Positions 1 through 8,487 of a stretch of 64,000 bases of DNA are shown piece after piece (position 1 is the first letter of the stretch; each line of letters begins with the position of its first letter). The notes below the pieces were generated by a model. It saw only the letters and a program-made list of their open reading frames with translations. It ran no database searches and was not told where the DNA came from. The stretch is taken from contig CACFSO010000001.1 in NCBI GenBank assembly GCA_902568975.1, forward strand, positions 62,001 to 126,000, read 5' to 3'. Both the position numbers and the translations under genes were made by a program. The DNA comes from an uncultured Pelagibacteraceae bacterium. Lineage in GTDB: Bacteria > Pseudomonadota > Alphaproteobacteria > Pelagibacterales > Pelagibacteraceae.

Positions 1-2051
1 GTCTTAGAGCACAATCTATTTCTAAAGAAGAAGCAAAAGAACGTTGGCCACTAATGAATGATGAAGATATTTTAGGAGCAGTTTGGTCACCCGATGATGG
101 AAGAGTTAGCCCTTCTGATTTATGCGCTGCTTTAATAAAAGGTGCAAAGGCCAAAGGTTCAAAGATATTTGAAGACACAAGCGTAAAGGCTATTTTAACC
201 AAAGGAAAAAAAGTTATAGGAGTTGAAACAACATTGGGAAACATTTCTTGTGATGCTATAGCATTATGCACGGGGCTTTGGAGTAGAGAAATAGGATTAA
301 AAATTGGAGTAAAAATACCACTTTGGCCTTGTGAGCATTTTTATCTCTTAACTAAACCAATAGAAGGAATTTCAGGAAATCTTCCAACCCTTTCAGATCA
401 TGATAAACACCTTTATATTAGAGACGATAGTGGTGGGATTTTAGTAGGATGCTTCGAACCACTTGGAAAAGCTATTGATCCTAACCTTTTAGGATCTGAT
501 TTTAGTTTTCAGTTATTACCAGAAGATTGGGATCATTTTGAACCAATGATGATTAATGCAATGCATCGTCTCCCCGCTCTCAAAAAAGCTGAAGTTAAAA
601 CACTTTTAAATGGACCAGAAAGTTTTACTGCTGATGGATCTTTTTTACTTGGTGAAACAGCAGAAACCAAAGGATTATTTTTAGGCTGTGGGATGAATTC
701 AATTGGGGTGGCTACAGGCGGTGGAGCAGGAATGGCTTTGGCGCACTGCATACAAAATGGTTCTACACCTAAAGATTTAAATGAATCAGATCCCAAGAGA
801 TTTGCTGATTGTTTTAACTCTGCTGAAGCATTAGCTTCAAGAGTACCCGAAGTTCTTGGCAAACATTATGAGATAAGTTTTCCTGGTAGACACTGGAAAT
901 CAGGACGTAATTTACGCACTCTACCTTTGCAAAATGAATGGACTAAACTAAAGGCTCACTATGGGCAATTTTACGGATGGGAAAGACCTTTGTACTTTAA
1001 TAGCCCAAGTGATCCAAAACTAACTTTTGAAAAACCTACTTGGCATGATCAAGTAGGAAAAGAAGTTCAACAGGCAAATAAAGAAGCAGCTATTTTTGAC
1101 CAATCTACTTTTGGAAAAATTGAAGTTGAAGGTAAAGATGCTTGCAAATTTTTGAATAAAATATGCGCTAACCAGATGAATTGCTCACCAGGAAAAGTAA
1201 TTTATACATCAATGTTAAATAGATTTGGTTGTATAGAAAGCGATCTAACAGTTATTCGTTTATCAGAAAATCACTATCGATTATATGTTGGAACGAACTC
1301 GATTAGAAGAGATATGTCATGGCTTCAAAGAAATTTAGAACGTGAGAATATTAAATTAACAGACAAAACAGAGGATTTTGCAGTTATAGGATTAATGGGT
1401 CCAAAGGCTCTAAAAATAGCCAATGAAATTGGAGCAAAAGAATTAAAAGAACTAAAATATTTTAATTGTACAAAAACTAATATAGCAGGCAAAGATGTTG
1501 AAGCAGCTAGATTAAGTTATGTTGGAGAAGCAGGATGGGAAATAACTTGTAAAAAAGATCATGCAAAATCAATTTATGATATTCTTATAAAACATGGCGC
1601 AAAACCTTCAGGTTTATTTGCACAAACTTCTATGAGAATAGAAAAGAAGTTTCTTGCTTATGGACATGAACTAGATACAGATATCAATCCTTTTGAAGCG
1701 GGTTTGGATTTTGCTATTGCTTGGGATACTAATTTTATAGGCAAAAAGGCTTTAGAAAATAATTATAAAAAAATAAAAAATCGTATTGTTTTAATTAAGC
1801 TAGAAGATTTAAATGCATTTCCAATAGGCAATGAACCTGTATATTTTAATAAAAAAATAGTTGGAAGAACCACTTCAGCAGCATTTGGTTATAGAGTTGG
1901 CTTTCCAATAGCAATTGCAGATATAAACGAAGAAGAAGCGAGAAACAATGACGCAAGAGTTACAATTGATATTGGACGAAAGTTTTTTGATGGCATAGTA
2001 TCAACTAAAGCATTGTTTGATCCATCAGGAGAGCGTATGCGAATAATTTAA
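1..2051 (+). CDS. Dimethylglycine/sarcosine dehydrogenase-type FAD enzyme fused to a GcvT domain (5' end outside window)
   Basis: The family oxidatively demethylates N-methylated glycines and passes the methylene group to tetrahydrofolate. The visible part holds the end of the FAD oxidoreductase domain (glycine-rich CGMNSIGVATGGGAGM stretch), then a linker, then a GcvT-type folate-binding domain containing YVGEAGWEI, and a C-terminal barrel ending GERMRII. The frame stays open from the ATG at 54 back to base 3, so the N-terminal GxGxxG dinucleotide motif and the true start lie left of the window; about 150 residues are missing compared with the usual length near 810. A permease gene follows with one base between. 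Dimethylglycine and sarcosine dehydrogenases cannot be told apart here. Confidence 0.88.
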   Translation, partial: LRAQSISKEEAKERWPLMNDEDILGAVWSPDDGRVSPSDLCAALIKGAKAKGSKIFEDTSVKAILTKGKKVIGVETTLGNISCDAIALCTGLWSREIGLKIGVKIPLWPCEHFYLLTKPIEGISGNLPTLSDHDKHLYIRDDSGGILVGCFEPLGKAIDPNLLGSDFSFQLLPEDWDHFEPMMINAMHRLPALKKAEVKTLLNGPESFTADGSFLLGETAETKGLFLGCGMNSIGVATGGGAGMALAHCIQNGSTPKDLNESDPKRFADCFNSAEALASRVPEVLGKHYEISFPGRHWKSGRNLRTLPLQNEWTKLKAHYGQFYGWERPLYFNSPSDPKLTFEKPTWHDQVGKEVQQANKEAAIFDQSTFGKIEVEGKDACKFLNKICANQMNCSPGKVIYTSMLNRFGCIESDLTVIRLSENHYRLYVGTNSIRRDMSWLQRNLERENIKLTDKTEDFAVIGLMGPKALKIANEIGAKELKELKYFNCTKTNIAGKDVEAARLSYVGEAGWEITCKKDHAKSIYDILIKHGAKPSGLFAQTSMRIEKKFLAYGHELDTDINPFEAGLDFAIAWDTNFIGKKALENNYKKIKNRIVLIKLEDLNAFPIGNEPVYFNKKIVGRTTSAAFGYRVGFPIAIADINEEEARNNDARVTIDIGRKFFDGIVSTKALFDPSGERMRII

Positions 2052-2052
2052 A

Positions 2053-2952
2053 ATGGAAAATGAAAAATCAAAAAATTCAACAGCTTATATATTACTTATA
2101 TTAACTACTATTTTTTGGTCAGGAAATTTTATTGTTGGTAAAGCTGCAAGTTTATATGAAATTCCTCCATTTACACTTAACTTTTATAGATGGTTATTTG
2201 CTGGATTAATTTTATTACCGTTTACAATTAAAGAACTTATAAATAAAAAGAATTATATTTTAAATAATATCGGTTTTTTTATAATTTTAGGAATTACAAG
2301 TATTACGATATTCAATTCTATCGTCTATTACTCTTTATATTACACACAAGTAATAAGTGGAGTGTTAATGATATCAACTATTCCTGTGTGGATTATTTTT
2401 ATTTCTTCTATTTTAAAAATTGAGAAAACAAATATTTTTCAAATTATAGGAGTGGCCCTTTCTTTAACTGGGGTCATATTTATTATAACAAAAGCAGATA
2501 TAGAATTAGTCAAGAATTTAGATTTTAATAAGGGAGATTTAACAATGGTAGTTGCAATGTTTTCTTGGGCTCTTTACTCTGCATTATTGAAGAAAAAAAA
2601 ATATGAAATATCACAAATTAGTTTATTAGAGGTGGTTATAATTACTGGTTTAATTTTTTTAATTCCAATTTATTTTATAGAAATGAGCATGGGTCACTTA
2701 GTTCAACTAGGAAAACCATTTTATCTAACATTAACTTATGTTGTTTTATTTCCTGGTCTTGCTGCATTCTTTTTTTGGATTAAGGGTATTTCAATAATTG
2801 GGGCAAATAGAGCGGGAGCATTTTTGCATTTGATGCCTATAATGGGTGCGATTATGGCCATGTTAATTTTTGATGAAAAATTTATGTTTTATCATTTTCT
2901 TGGAGCCATATTCATAGTGTCAGGCATAACACTTTCAAATAAAAAAAATTAA
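2053..2952 (+). CDS. DMT-superfamily (EamA) permease
   Basis: A 299-residue inner-membrane protein with about ten hydrophobic segments arranged as two EamA repeats, the usual layout of drug/metabolite transporters. The first repeat opens with TTIFWSGNFIVGKAAS, the standard EamA start (W-x-x-N-F-x-x-x-K). The second begins near residue 165 (VAMFSWALYSALLKKK). It starts one base after the preceding dehydrogenase stop, so it is probably co-transcribed and may move a related methylamine or amino acid. The substrate cannot be read from sequence. Confidence 0.85.
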   Translation: MENEKSKNSTAYILLILTTIFWSGNFIVGKAASLYEIPPFTLNFYRWLFAGLILLPFTIKELINKKNYILNNIGFFIILGITSITIFNSIVYYSLYYTQVISGVLMISTIPVWIIFISSILKIEKTNIFQIIGVALSLTGVIFIITKADIELVKNLDFNKGDLTMVVAMFSWALYSALLKKKKYEISQISLLEVVIITGLIFLIPIYFIEMSMGHLVQLGKPFYLTLTYVVLFPGLAAFFFWIKGISIIGANRAGAFLHLMPIMGAIMAMLIFDEKFMFYHFLGAIFIVSGITLSNKKN

Positions 2953-4050
2953 ATGCTCAAAAAGTTAATAATATTAACTATATTCTATTTTTTCACCTCA
3001 GCATCGCAAGCAGATCAATTTAAGTTTAAAAAAATAGCCTCTCTAGCTAAACCTTGGGGCTCATCTTTTATCAGTGAAAATGAATTAATAATATCAGAAA
3101 AAATAGGTAAAATTAAAATTGTAAACATTAATGATGGTAAAATTATAGATGTGCAGCATAATTTAAAATTCAAAAATGTCGGCCAAGGGGGCTTATTAGA
3201 TATTATTTATAAAGATAAATATGTTTGGATTTCATATACAGAAGAATTAGAAAAAAGAATTTACGCTACTTCTATTGCAAGAGGAAAATTAAATAAAAAA
3301 AAAATCAAATTTAAAAATATATTTCAATCAATACCAAATGATATAAATACTGATTTTCATTTCGGATCAAGATTGGCTATAGACGGAGACTATTTATTTG
3401 CATCAGTCGGTGAAAGAGGAAGGGGTGCATTAGTTCAAGATCCTAAAAATCATATTGGAAGCATTATTAGAATTCATTTAAATGGAAAAATTCCAAAAGA
3501 TAATCCCAAATTTATTGATAAACCTGATTGGCTTCCAGAAGTTTATCTAAAGGGTGTAAGAAATAACCAGGGTCTTACAATATCTCCATTTGATGGAAAA
3601 GTTTATGCAAGCAATCATGGCGCAAAGGGAGGAGATTGGTTTGGTGAAATTAAAAAAGGTGAAAATTATGGATGGCCAATTTTAGGTTGGGGAGGAGTTA
3701 ATTATGATGGATCTGAAATTGGACCTAAATGGAAACCTGGATTTACAAAAGCAATTCAGTATTGGACACCATCAATTGGCGCAAGCGCAATAACTATTTA
3801 TAAAGGAGAAGAATTTAGCGAATGGAATGGAAAAGCATTAATAACTTCGTTAAGAAATCAATCTCTTAGAAAGATTGATTTTCAAAATTTATCTAAAGTT
3901 AAGGAAGATATAATTTTTAAAGATAAGATAGATCGTATTAGAGATATACAAATACACCCAACAACTGGTAAAATATATTTTTTAAGTGAAAAATATTATG
4001 GAGAAAAAGGTCCCGAAGTGGACGGTTTGTGGTTAATGGAAAAAAAATAA
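2953..4050 (+). CDS. Exported PQQ-dependent sugar dehydrogenase (GSDH/Asd type)
   Basis: Predicted periplasmic six-bladed beta-propeller of the soluble glucose/aldose dehydrogenase family, which oxidises sugars with pyrroloquinoline quinone. It has a Sec signal (LIILTIFYFFTSASQA, cleavage near residue 20). Family landmarks follow: DFHFGSRLA with the candidate catalytic His, a GVRNNQGL block (GxRNxQG in the family), SNHGAKGGDW, and GENYGWP. The length of 365 residues is normal. It starts immediately after the preceding stop. No PQQ synthesis genes are visible, so the cofactor would come from elsewhere. Confidence 0.85.
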   Translation: MLKKLIILTIFYFFTSASQADQFKFKKIASLAKPWGSSFISENELIISEKIGKIKIVNINDGKIIDVQHNLKFKNVGQGGLLDIIYKDKYVWISYTEELEKRIYATSIARGKLNKKKIKFKNIFQSIPNDINTDFHFGSRLAIDGDYLFASVGERGRGALVQDPKNHIGSIIRIHLNGKIPKDNPKFIDKPDWLPEVYLKGVRNNQGLTISPFDGKVYASNHGAKGGDWFGEIKKGENYGWPILGWGGVNYDGSEIGPKWKPGFTKAIQYWTPSIGASAITIYKGEEFSEWNGKALITSLRNQSLRKIDFQNLSKVKEDIIFKDKIDRIRDIQIHPTTGKIYFLSEKYYGEKGPEVDGLWLMEKK

Positions 4051-5001
4051 ATGCTTAAAGTGGCAATACTGGATGATTATCAAAATATTTCGCAAGAGTT
4101 TGTGGATTTAGAAAAGTTATCAGGAAAATACGAAATAAAGATTTTTAGCGAACCATTTGAAGATGAAGATTCTGCAATAGATCAATTAAAAGATTTTGAA
4201 GCATTATTAATAATGAGAGAAAGAACAAAAATATCCTCAAATTTAATTAATAGTTTAAAAAAATTAAAATATATAATTACAAGTGGTATGAGAAATAAAG
4301 CAATAGATTTAGAGGCTGCAAAAAAAAGAAAAATAATAGTTTCGGGCACGGAAATAAATATTAATCCTACTTGTGAATTAACTTGGGCATTAATACTAGG
4401 TTTAGCAAGAAATTTTAAAACAGAGATTGACAATATGTTTCAAGGTTATTGGCAAACAACTGTAGGAACTGAAATTAAAGGAAAAATATTAGGATTGATA
4501 GGCTTGGGAAGAGTTGGATCTCAAGTTGCAAAAATTGCAAAAGCTTTTGGTATGCAGGTTATGGCATGGAGTGAAAATTTGAATTTAGATAAATGTAAAG
4601 AGTTAAATGTTTTACCTTCTTCGAAGGAAGATTTAATTCAAAATTCAGATTTTTTATCGATACATGTTCAAGGTGGTGATAGATATAAAAATTGTATTAC
4701 CCTAAAAGAATTTGATAAGATGAAAAAAACTGCTTTTTTAATTAATACTTCAAGAGGACATATAGTTAATGAGGATGATTTAATTATTGCACTTTCAACA
4801 AATGTTATTGCTGGCGCTGGAATAGATGTTTATGAAAAAGAACCTTTGCCAGAAGGACACAAGTTAAGATTTTTACAAAATGCATTATTACTTCCTCATA
4901 TTGGTTATGTTACTGCAGAAAATTATTCTATTTTTTATACACAAATGTTTGAAAATTTAGAGTCTTGCGTTTTAAATAAACCTATTAGAGAAATAAAATA
5001 A
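4051..5001 (+). CDS. D-isomer-specific 2-hydroxyacid dehydrogenase
   Basis: NAD-dependent dehydrogenase of the D-2-hydroxyacid family (phosphoglycerate or hydroxypyruvate reductase-like), 316 residues, cytoplasmic. The Rossmann fingerprint is GLIGLGRVGSQVAK near residues 146-159. The catalytic set is visible as Arg in INTSRGHIV, Glu in YEKEPLPEGH and His in LLPHIGY. It starts directly after the sugar dehydrogenase stop, and its own stop overlaps the msrB start (TAATG). Substrate unknown; serA itself is usually longer because of an ACT domain, which is absent here. Confidence 0.87.
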   Translation: MLKVAILDDYQNISQEFVDLEKLSGKYEIKIFSEPFEDEDSAIDQLKDFEALLIMRERTKISSNLINSLKKLKYIITSGMRNKAIDLEAAKKRKIIVSGTEININPTCELTWALILGLARNFKTEIDNMFQGYWQTTVGTEIKGKILGLIGLGRVGSQVAKIAKAFGMQVMAWSENLNLDKCKELNVLPSSKEDLIQNSDFLSIHVQGGDRYKNCITLKEFDKMKKTAFLINTSRGHIVNEDDLIIALSTNVIAGAGIDVYEKEPLPEGHKLRFLQNALLLPHIGYVTAENYSIFYTQMFENLESCVLNKPIREIK

Positions 5002-5378
5002 TGCCAAAAGAAATAAATATAAATTTAACCTCTAAACAAAGAGAAATTATGTTTGAGGAAGGAACTGAACGTCCGGGATCAAGTAAACTAAATTATGAAA
5101 AAAGAGAAGGATCGTATCACTGTGCTAACTGTGGCATAAAACTTTTTGAGTCTAATGCAAAATTTGACAGCGGATCAGGTTGGCCATCTTTTTTTGAAGC
5201 TCTTCCAGGAGTTTTTGAAACCAAAACAGATTATTTATTAGGATATGCTCGTACTGAATATCATTGCAAAAATTGTGGAGCTCATCATGGGCATATTTTT
5301 GATGATGGGCCAAAACCAACAGGAAAAAGATATTGTAATAATGGCATTTGTTTAATTTTTAAACCAAAAATAGAATAA
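5001..5378 (+). CDS. msrB: Peptide-methionine (R)-S-oxide reductase
   Basis: Repairs the R epimer of methionine sulfoxide in proteins. The 125-residue protein has the two structural zinc CxxC pairs (C41/C44 and C89/C92), the GSGWPSFF substrate-pocket motif at 58-65 and the catalytic cysteine C112 in RYCNNG. The family's common second cysteine in the N-terminal half is not obvious, so recycling may use another thiol. Its start overlaps the preceding stop by one base, suggesting translational coupling to the dehydrogenase. Confidence 0.95.
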   Translation: MPKEININLTSKQREIMFEEGTERPGSSKLNYEKREGSYHCANCGIKLFESNAKFDSGSGWPSFFEALPGVFETKTDYLLGYARTEYHCKNCGAHHGHIFDDGPKPTGKRYCNNGICLIFKPKIE

Positions 5379-5429
5379 ATTTAATTTTATATTAATTTAA
5401 AAATATATAGTATAAAGGTCAATGTTTTT

Positions 5430-6326
5430 ATGATGAAAAAATATCTAATAGCATTTGTGATTTTATTAATACCATCATTTTCTAGCGCGACTGGCATTCA
5501 ACAATCAGTAATATCTTCAACGGCAACTGCTTTAACAGAATTTTCAAATGAAAAAGTTCATGAGTTTTTTTCTAATTTAGTTCCAGGAGAAGGTATCACC
5601 GAAACGAGCATACAACTTAGAGAAAATCAAGATCCTGATTTTAGTATTTTAGGAACAAGAGGCCTAAAGGATATTAATGATGGAAAAATATTTACTCAAT
5701 TTTCACTTTTCACTACAAAACAAAACGAAGATCAAAGAATAATCGGAAATTTAGGTTTTGGATCAAGAAAACTTTTTGAAAATAATACTATAATGGCTGG
5801 TATAAATAATTTTTATGATCTTGATTTTGAAGAGGAACATTTAAGGACTAGTTTAGGTATAGAGCTTAGTTCAGCTGTTTTTAACTTTCATGCAAACAGA
5901 TATATTGGGTTAAATAATGGCTGGAGTGATGAGAAGGTTTTAGATGGTTGGGATTTAGAGGCCGCGTCGCAAATACCATATCTTCATTGGGCAAAATTTT
6001 TTGCAAATTCATACATGTGGGAAGGTGAAGACAGAAGCGATACAGAAGGATGGAAATATGGCTCTGAAATGGATATCTCATCAAATCTTGTTTTGACTTT
6101 GGCTTATGACGATAAAGACAGTGCAGGCTTAGATGATGAAAAATATCTTCATTTAAACTTTGTATATCCTGGACATAGTAGACCAAATGCTGTGGATGAT
6201 GGAATAAGCAATGTAGCTTGGAAAGAAAATAGAGACATGTCAAAAGAATTATTGAAGAAAGTAAAAAGGCAAAACAAAATTATGATTGAGTTTAAAGGTA
6301 GCTCAGCAATAACTAGATCAGATTAA
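5430..6326 (+). CDS. Inverse-autotransporter (intimin/invasin-type) beta-barrel without passenger
   Basis: Predicted outer-membrane barrel. A signal peptide (residues 1-20, ending SFSSA) precedes a barrel domain from about residue 55 to 250. It carries the order of motifs typical of intimin/invasin barrels: NLGFGSRKLFENN (106-118), MAGINNFYDLDF (122-133), LGIELSS, NRYIGLNNGW (156-165) and DGWDLEAASQIP (172-183). The C-terminal VKRQNKIMIEF (278-288) matches the V-x-R-N-N-x-I-V-L-E-Y linker that follows the barrel in those proteins. No Ig-like or other passenger follows; the protein stops at residue 298. Expected partner is the gene 1 bp downstream. The family assignment rests on motif recall and no profile search was run. 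Confidence 0.75.
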   Translation: MMKKYLIAFVILLIPSFSSATGIQQSVISSTATALTEFSNEKVHEFFSNLVPGEGITETSIQLRENQDPDFSILGTRGLKDINDGKIFTQFSLFTTKQNEDQRIIGNLGFGSRKLFENNTIMAGINNFYDLDFEEEHLRTSLGIELSSAVFNFHANRYIGLNNGWSDEKVLDGWDLEAASQIPYLHWAKFFANSYMWEGEDRSDTEGWKYGSEMDISSNLVLTLAYDDKDSAGLDDEKYLHLNFVYPGHSRPNAVDDGISNVAWKENRDMSKELLKKVKRQNKIMIEFKGSSAITRSD

Positions 6327-6327
6327 T

Positions 6328-7113
6328 ATGAATAAATTTACTGCAATTTTTTATAGTGTAATTTTTTTACTAATTTCTACAAATGCATATGCAGCCAAAG
6401 GTAAAGCTGCAGTTTATAAAGTTACAATGAATGAAGCAGCTTTGTGTACAGGAAACAGTTCGGGAACTACGTGTGATGGAAAAGTAACTTTAGGTTCTGG
6501 AGATAAAGAAGTGGATATTGCATCTGTAGATGCTGGAGCAACAGCAGCTACATACGGCGATGTAGCTTTATTACCATTAGGAGAAACTTATACTCATATG
6601 TGGGTAAAAATTAGTAGAAAATTTACAATAAAAACTGATGATGATGCTCCTCTAATGACAAACAATGGTGATATTTGTAGAACTGCCGCGAATGCTGATA
6701 CACAATATGGTTCTGGCGCTGATGCTGACAATACAGAAGCAAATCGTAAATATACACATGTAAAAGTTTTATCAGAGGGAACGGGTACTGCTTCAGCTGA
6801 ACAAAGAGCTTACTTAATGAATTCAGGAACAAATGGTGTAAAATTTTGCACTAATGCAACATGTGGAGGAACTGCAAACCAAACTTTTAGCTATACATGT
6901 GCACATTGTACTGCGCAAAAAACTGATCTAGATAGTGATGATGATTATCATGAACTAATTTATGCATTGTCTTCTCCTTATACTGTTTCTTTAATTCCTC
7001 CAGTAATAACAATGTCATTTGGAACAAAACAAGCATTGGCTGCAAATGATGTTACAGGTACGGTATGTAATATAACTGCAGAAGAACCAGTTTTCACTGT
7101 AGATATAAAATAA
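6328..7113 (+). CDS. Secreted cysteine-containing protein of unknown function
   Basis: A 261-residue protein with a clear signal peptide (residues 1-22, ending NAYA). The mature part is rich in Thr, Ala, Gly and Asp and has eight cysteines, several in close pairs (LCTG/TTCDG, FCTNATCGG, TCAHC), which suggests disulfides outside the cytoplasm. I do not recognise a family. It begins one base after the inverse-autotransporter barrel gene stops, so the two are almost certainly co-expressed. It could be a surface or periplasmic partner of the barrel, but this is inference. Its stop abuts the stop of the convergent glutaredoxin gene with no bases between. Confidence 0.75.
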   Translation: MNKFTAIFYSVIFLLISTNAYAAKGKAAVYKVTMNEAALCTGNSSGTTCDGKVTLGSGDKEVDIASVDAGATAATYGDVALLPLGETYTHMWVKISRKFTIKTDDDAPLMTNNGDICRTAANADTQYGSGADADNTEANRKYTHVKVLSEGTGTASAEQRAYLMNSGTNGVKFCTNATCGGTANQTFSYTCAHCTAQKTDLDSDDDYHELIYALSSPYTVSLIPPVITMSFGTKQALAANDVTGTVCNITAEEPVFTVDIK

Positions 7114-7368
7114 TTATTTAATAAGCTTTAAAAGCTCACCTTTTTTTTCTAGATCTCTTAATTCTTGATAGCCTCCGACGTGGTAATCATCAAAAAAAAT
7201 TTGAGGTATTGTTCTTCTACCATTTGATTTTTTTAACATTTCGTCTCTCTTTTTTTCATCTGTAGCAATATTTATTTCATTGTATGAAATATTATTCCTT
7301 TGAAATAGTCTTTTAGCAGCATCACAAAATGCACATGCTGGACCCATATATACAGTAACATTTTTCAC
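7114..7368 (-). CDS. grxC: Glutaredoxin
   Basis: Small cytoplasmic thiol-disulfide oxidoreductase of 84 residues with a CAFC active site (12-15) in place of the usual CPYC, a TIPQIF cis-proline segment and a VGGYQEL glutathione-binding turn. The start is GTG. It lies 3 bp downstream of the TIGR03643-type gene on the same strand, so the two form an operon. The CAFC dithiol is an uncommon variant that keeps both cysteines. Confidence 0.9.
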   Translation of the reverse strand: MKNVTVYMGPACAFCDAAKRLFQRNNISYNEINIATDEKKRDEMLKKSNGRRTIPQIFFDDYHVGGYQELRDLEKKGELLKLIK

Positions 7369-7371
7369 AAT

Positions 7372-7665
7372 TTATATATAATCACTTTCTCTGATAATTC
7401 TTCTAATATTTTTTCTTGAATATTCGAATTTTTTTCTATGTTTTATACTTCTTGAATTTACCCTTTTTCTCCAGAGTCTAAATGATGAAGGTTTCAAAGA
7501 TCTTCTCATTACTTTTATTACTTCAGATTCATTTAAATCAGTTTTTTCTTCAATATCCTCAAAGGTTATTCTATCAGCCCAAGCTGCCCAGATTACCCAA
7601 TCTGGACTTCCTATTTTTGGCTCTGATTTTTTTACTTTGGTTATAGGTCTGTGACTTTTTTTCAT
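7372..7665 (-). CDS. TIGR03643/DUF2805 family protein
   Basis: A 97-residue basic protein of a small conserved family of unknown role. The family signature is visible as SPDWVIWAAWADRITFEDI (residues about 23-41), then VIKVMRRSLKPSSFRLWRKR and SRSIKHRKKF. The helix-rich middle (FEDIEEKTDLNESEVIKVM) resembles a small helix-turn-helix, so nucleic-acid binding is possible but unproven. It precedes glutaredoxin with a 3-bp gap. Confidence 0.82.
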   Translation of the reverse strand: MKKSHRPITKVKKSEPKIGSPDWVIWAAWADRITFEDIEEKTDLNESEVIKVMRRSLKPSSFRLWRKRVNSRSIKHRKKFEYSRKNIRRIIRESDYI

Positions 7666-7732
7666 GAGATTTTAAATAAATTTAAAGAAATGATTAGTGC
7701 AAATCAATTCTATATATGATATACACTATTTA

Positions 7733-7779
7733 GATAGTCCTATCTAGCCATCTTTAGCTCCCGGTTTTTTAGGACTATC
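7733..7779 (+). promoter_or_regulatory. Structured leader (10-bp perfect stem) before LysE-type exporter
   Basis: GATAGTCCTA at 7733-7742 is the exact reverse complement of TAGGACTATC at 7770-7779, with a 27-nt, relatively GC-rich loop between. The right arm contains AGGA (7771-7774), the only Shine-Dalgarno-like sequence before the ATG at 7788. Folding would therefore pair the ribosome site. No T-tract follows, so it is not a terminator. A translational switch or RNA thermometer is an inference. Confidence 0.5.
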
Positions 7780-7787
7780 CCGAAACA

Positions 7788-8402
7788 ATGCTTCCACTGG
7801 AATATTTCCTTTTTTTGCAGATAATTCTCTTTATGTTTATTACACCTGGAACTCCAAGAGTCATAATTATTTCATATTCAATGAATTATGGAATTAAAAA
7901 TTGTGTTTGGACTGCTTTGGGAGATATAAGTGCAAATTTTGTTCAAGGAACTTTAGTTATATTTGTATTGGGATCTTTTTTTTCTGATAATCCAAATTTT
8001 CTGAATATTTTTAAATGGATTGGTATTATTTATTTAATCTATTTAGCTTATGACATTTATAAAAATAAACCAAAAAATATAAATTCAATTCAAGATCAAG
8101 AAAAAAGTATTTTTTCTTTTTTTAAAGATGGATTTTTAGTTGCCGGAACAAGTCCTAAAGCGTGGATGTTTTTCCCATTAATTTTTCCTCAGTTTATTGA
8201 TTTTAATTCAAATTATGTTGTTCAATTTGGAATTTTAATTTTTACTTATATGATTTTAGATTTTGTTTCTTTAATTGGATATGCAATTCTTGCAGAAAAA
8301 TTAATAGTTTGGATAAAAGCTAATCCAAAAGTTATTAATACAATTTCAGCGTGTGTATTAATTGTCATTGCAGCTATTATTGCTGTTACACAACAATATT
8401 AA
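7788..8402 (+). CDS. LysE/RhtB-family amino-acid exporter
   Basis: Inner-membrane efflux protein of 204 residues with about six hydrophobic segments. The family start is visible as PLEYFLFLQIILFMFITPG, followed by the PGP-like TPGTPR motif and SYSMNYGIKNCVWTALGD. The second half has AGTSPKAWMFF, matching the N-P-K-x-x-x-F block of the family. It stands alone on the plus strand behind an inverted-repeat leader and ahead of the Liv operon. The substrate is probably an amino acid or small polar metabolite. Confidence 0.87.
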   Translation: MLPLEYFLFLQIILFMFITPGTPRVIIISYSMNYGIKNCVWTALGDISANFVQGTLVIFVLGSFFSDNPNFLNIFKWIGIIYLIYLAYDIYKNKPKNINSIQDQEKSIFSFFKDGFLVAGTSPKAWMFFPLIFPQFIDFNSNYVVQFGILIFTYMILDFVSLIGYAILAEKLIVWIKANPKVINTISACVLIVIAAIIAVTQQY

Positions 8403-8426
8403 GTTAGCTTAATTCATTACTGTAAC

Positions 8427-8455
8427 TTGAAAAAAAATTAATTTCTTAGTTTAAT
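8427..8455 (+). promoter_or_regulatory. Candidate sigma70-type promoter for the Liv-1 operon
   Basis: TTGAAA at 8427-8432 and TTTAAT at 8450-8455 are separated by 17 bp, about 30 bp before the binding-protein start. The sequence is AT-rich, so such matches arise by chance; the call rests on spacing and position only. A strong ribosome site (AAAGGGGAATAA) precedes the ATG at 8488. Confidence 0.35.
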
Positions 8456-8487
8456 AAGATATTAATTAATTAATTAAAGGGGAATAA

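Noticed and set aside
5881-6243. Open frame of 120 codons on the minus strand inside the inverse-autotransporter gene
   Set aside because: It lies wholly opposite a gene with a clear family match, has an unlikely composition rich in His, Leu and Ser, and no ribosome site. It is a shadow of the coding strand.
8461-8477. ATTA tandem repeat/palindrome just before the Liv-1 receptor
   Set aside because: Simple AT-rich sequence next to a ribosome site; nothing separates an operator from base composition.
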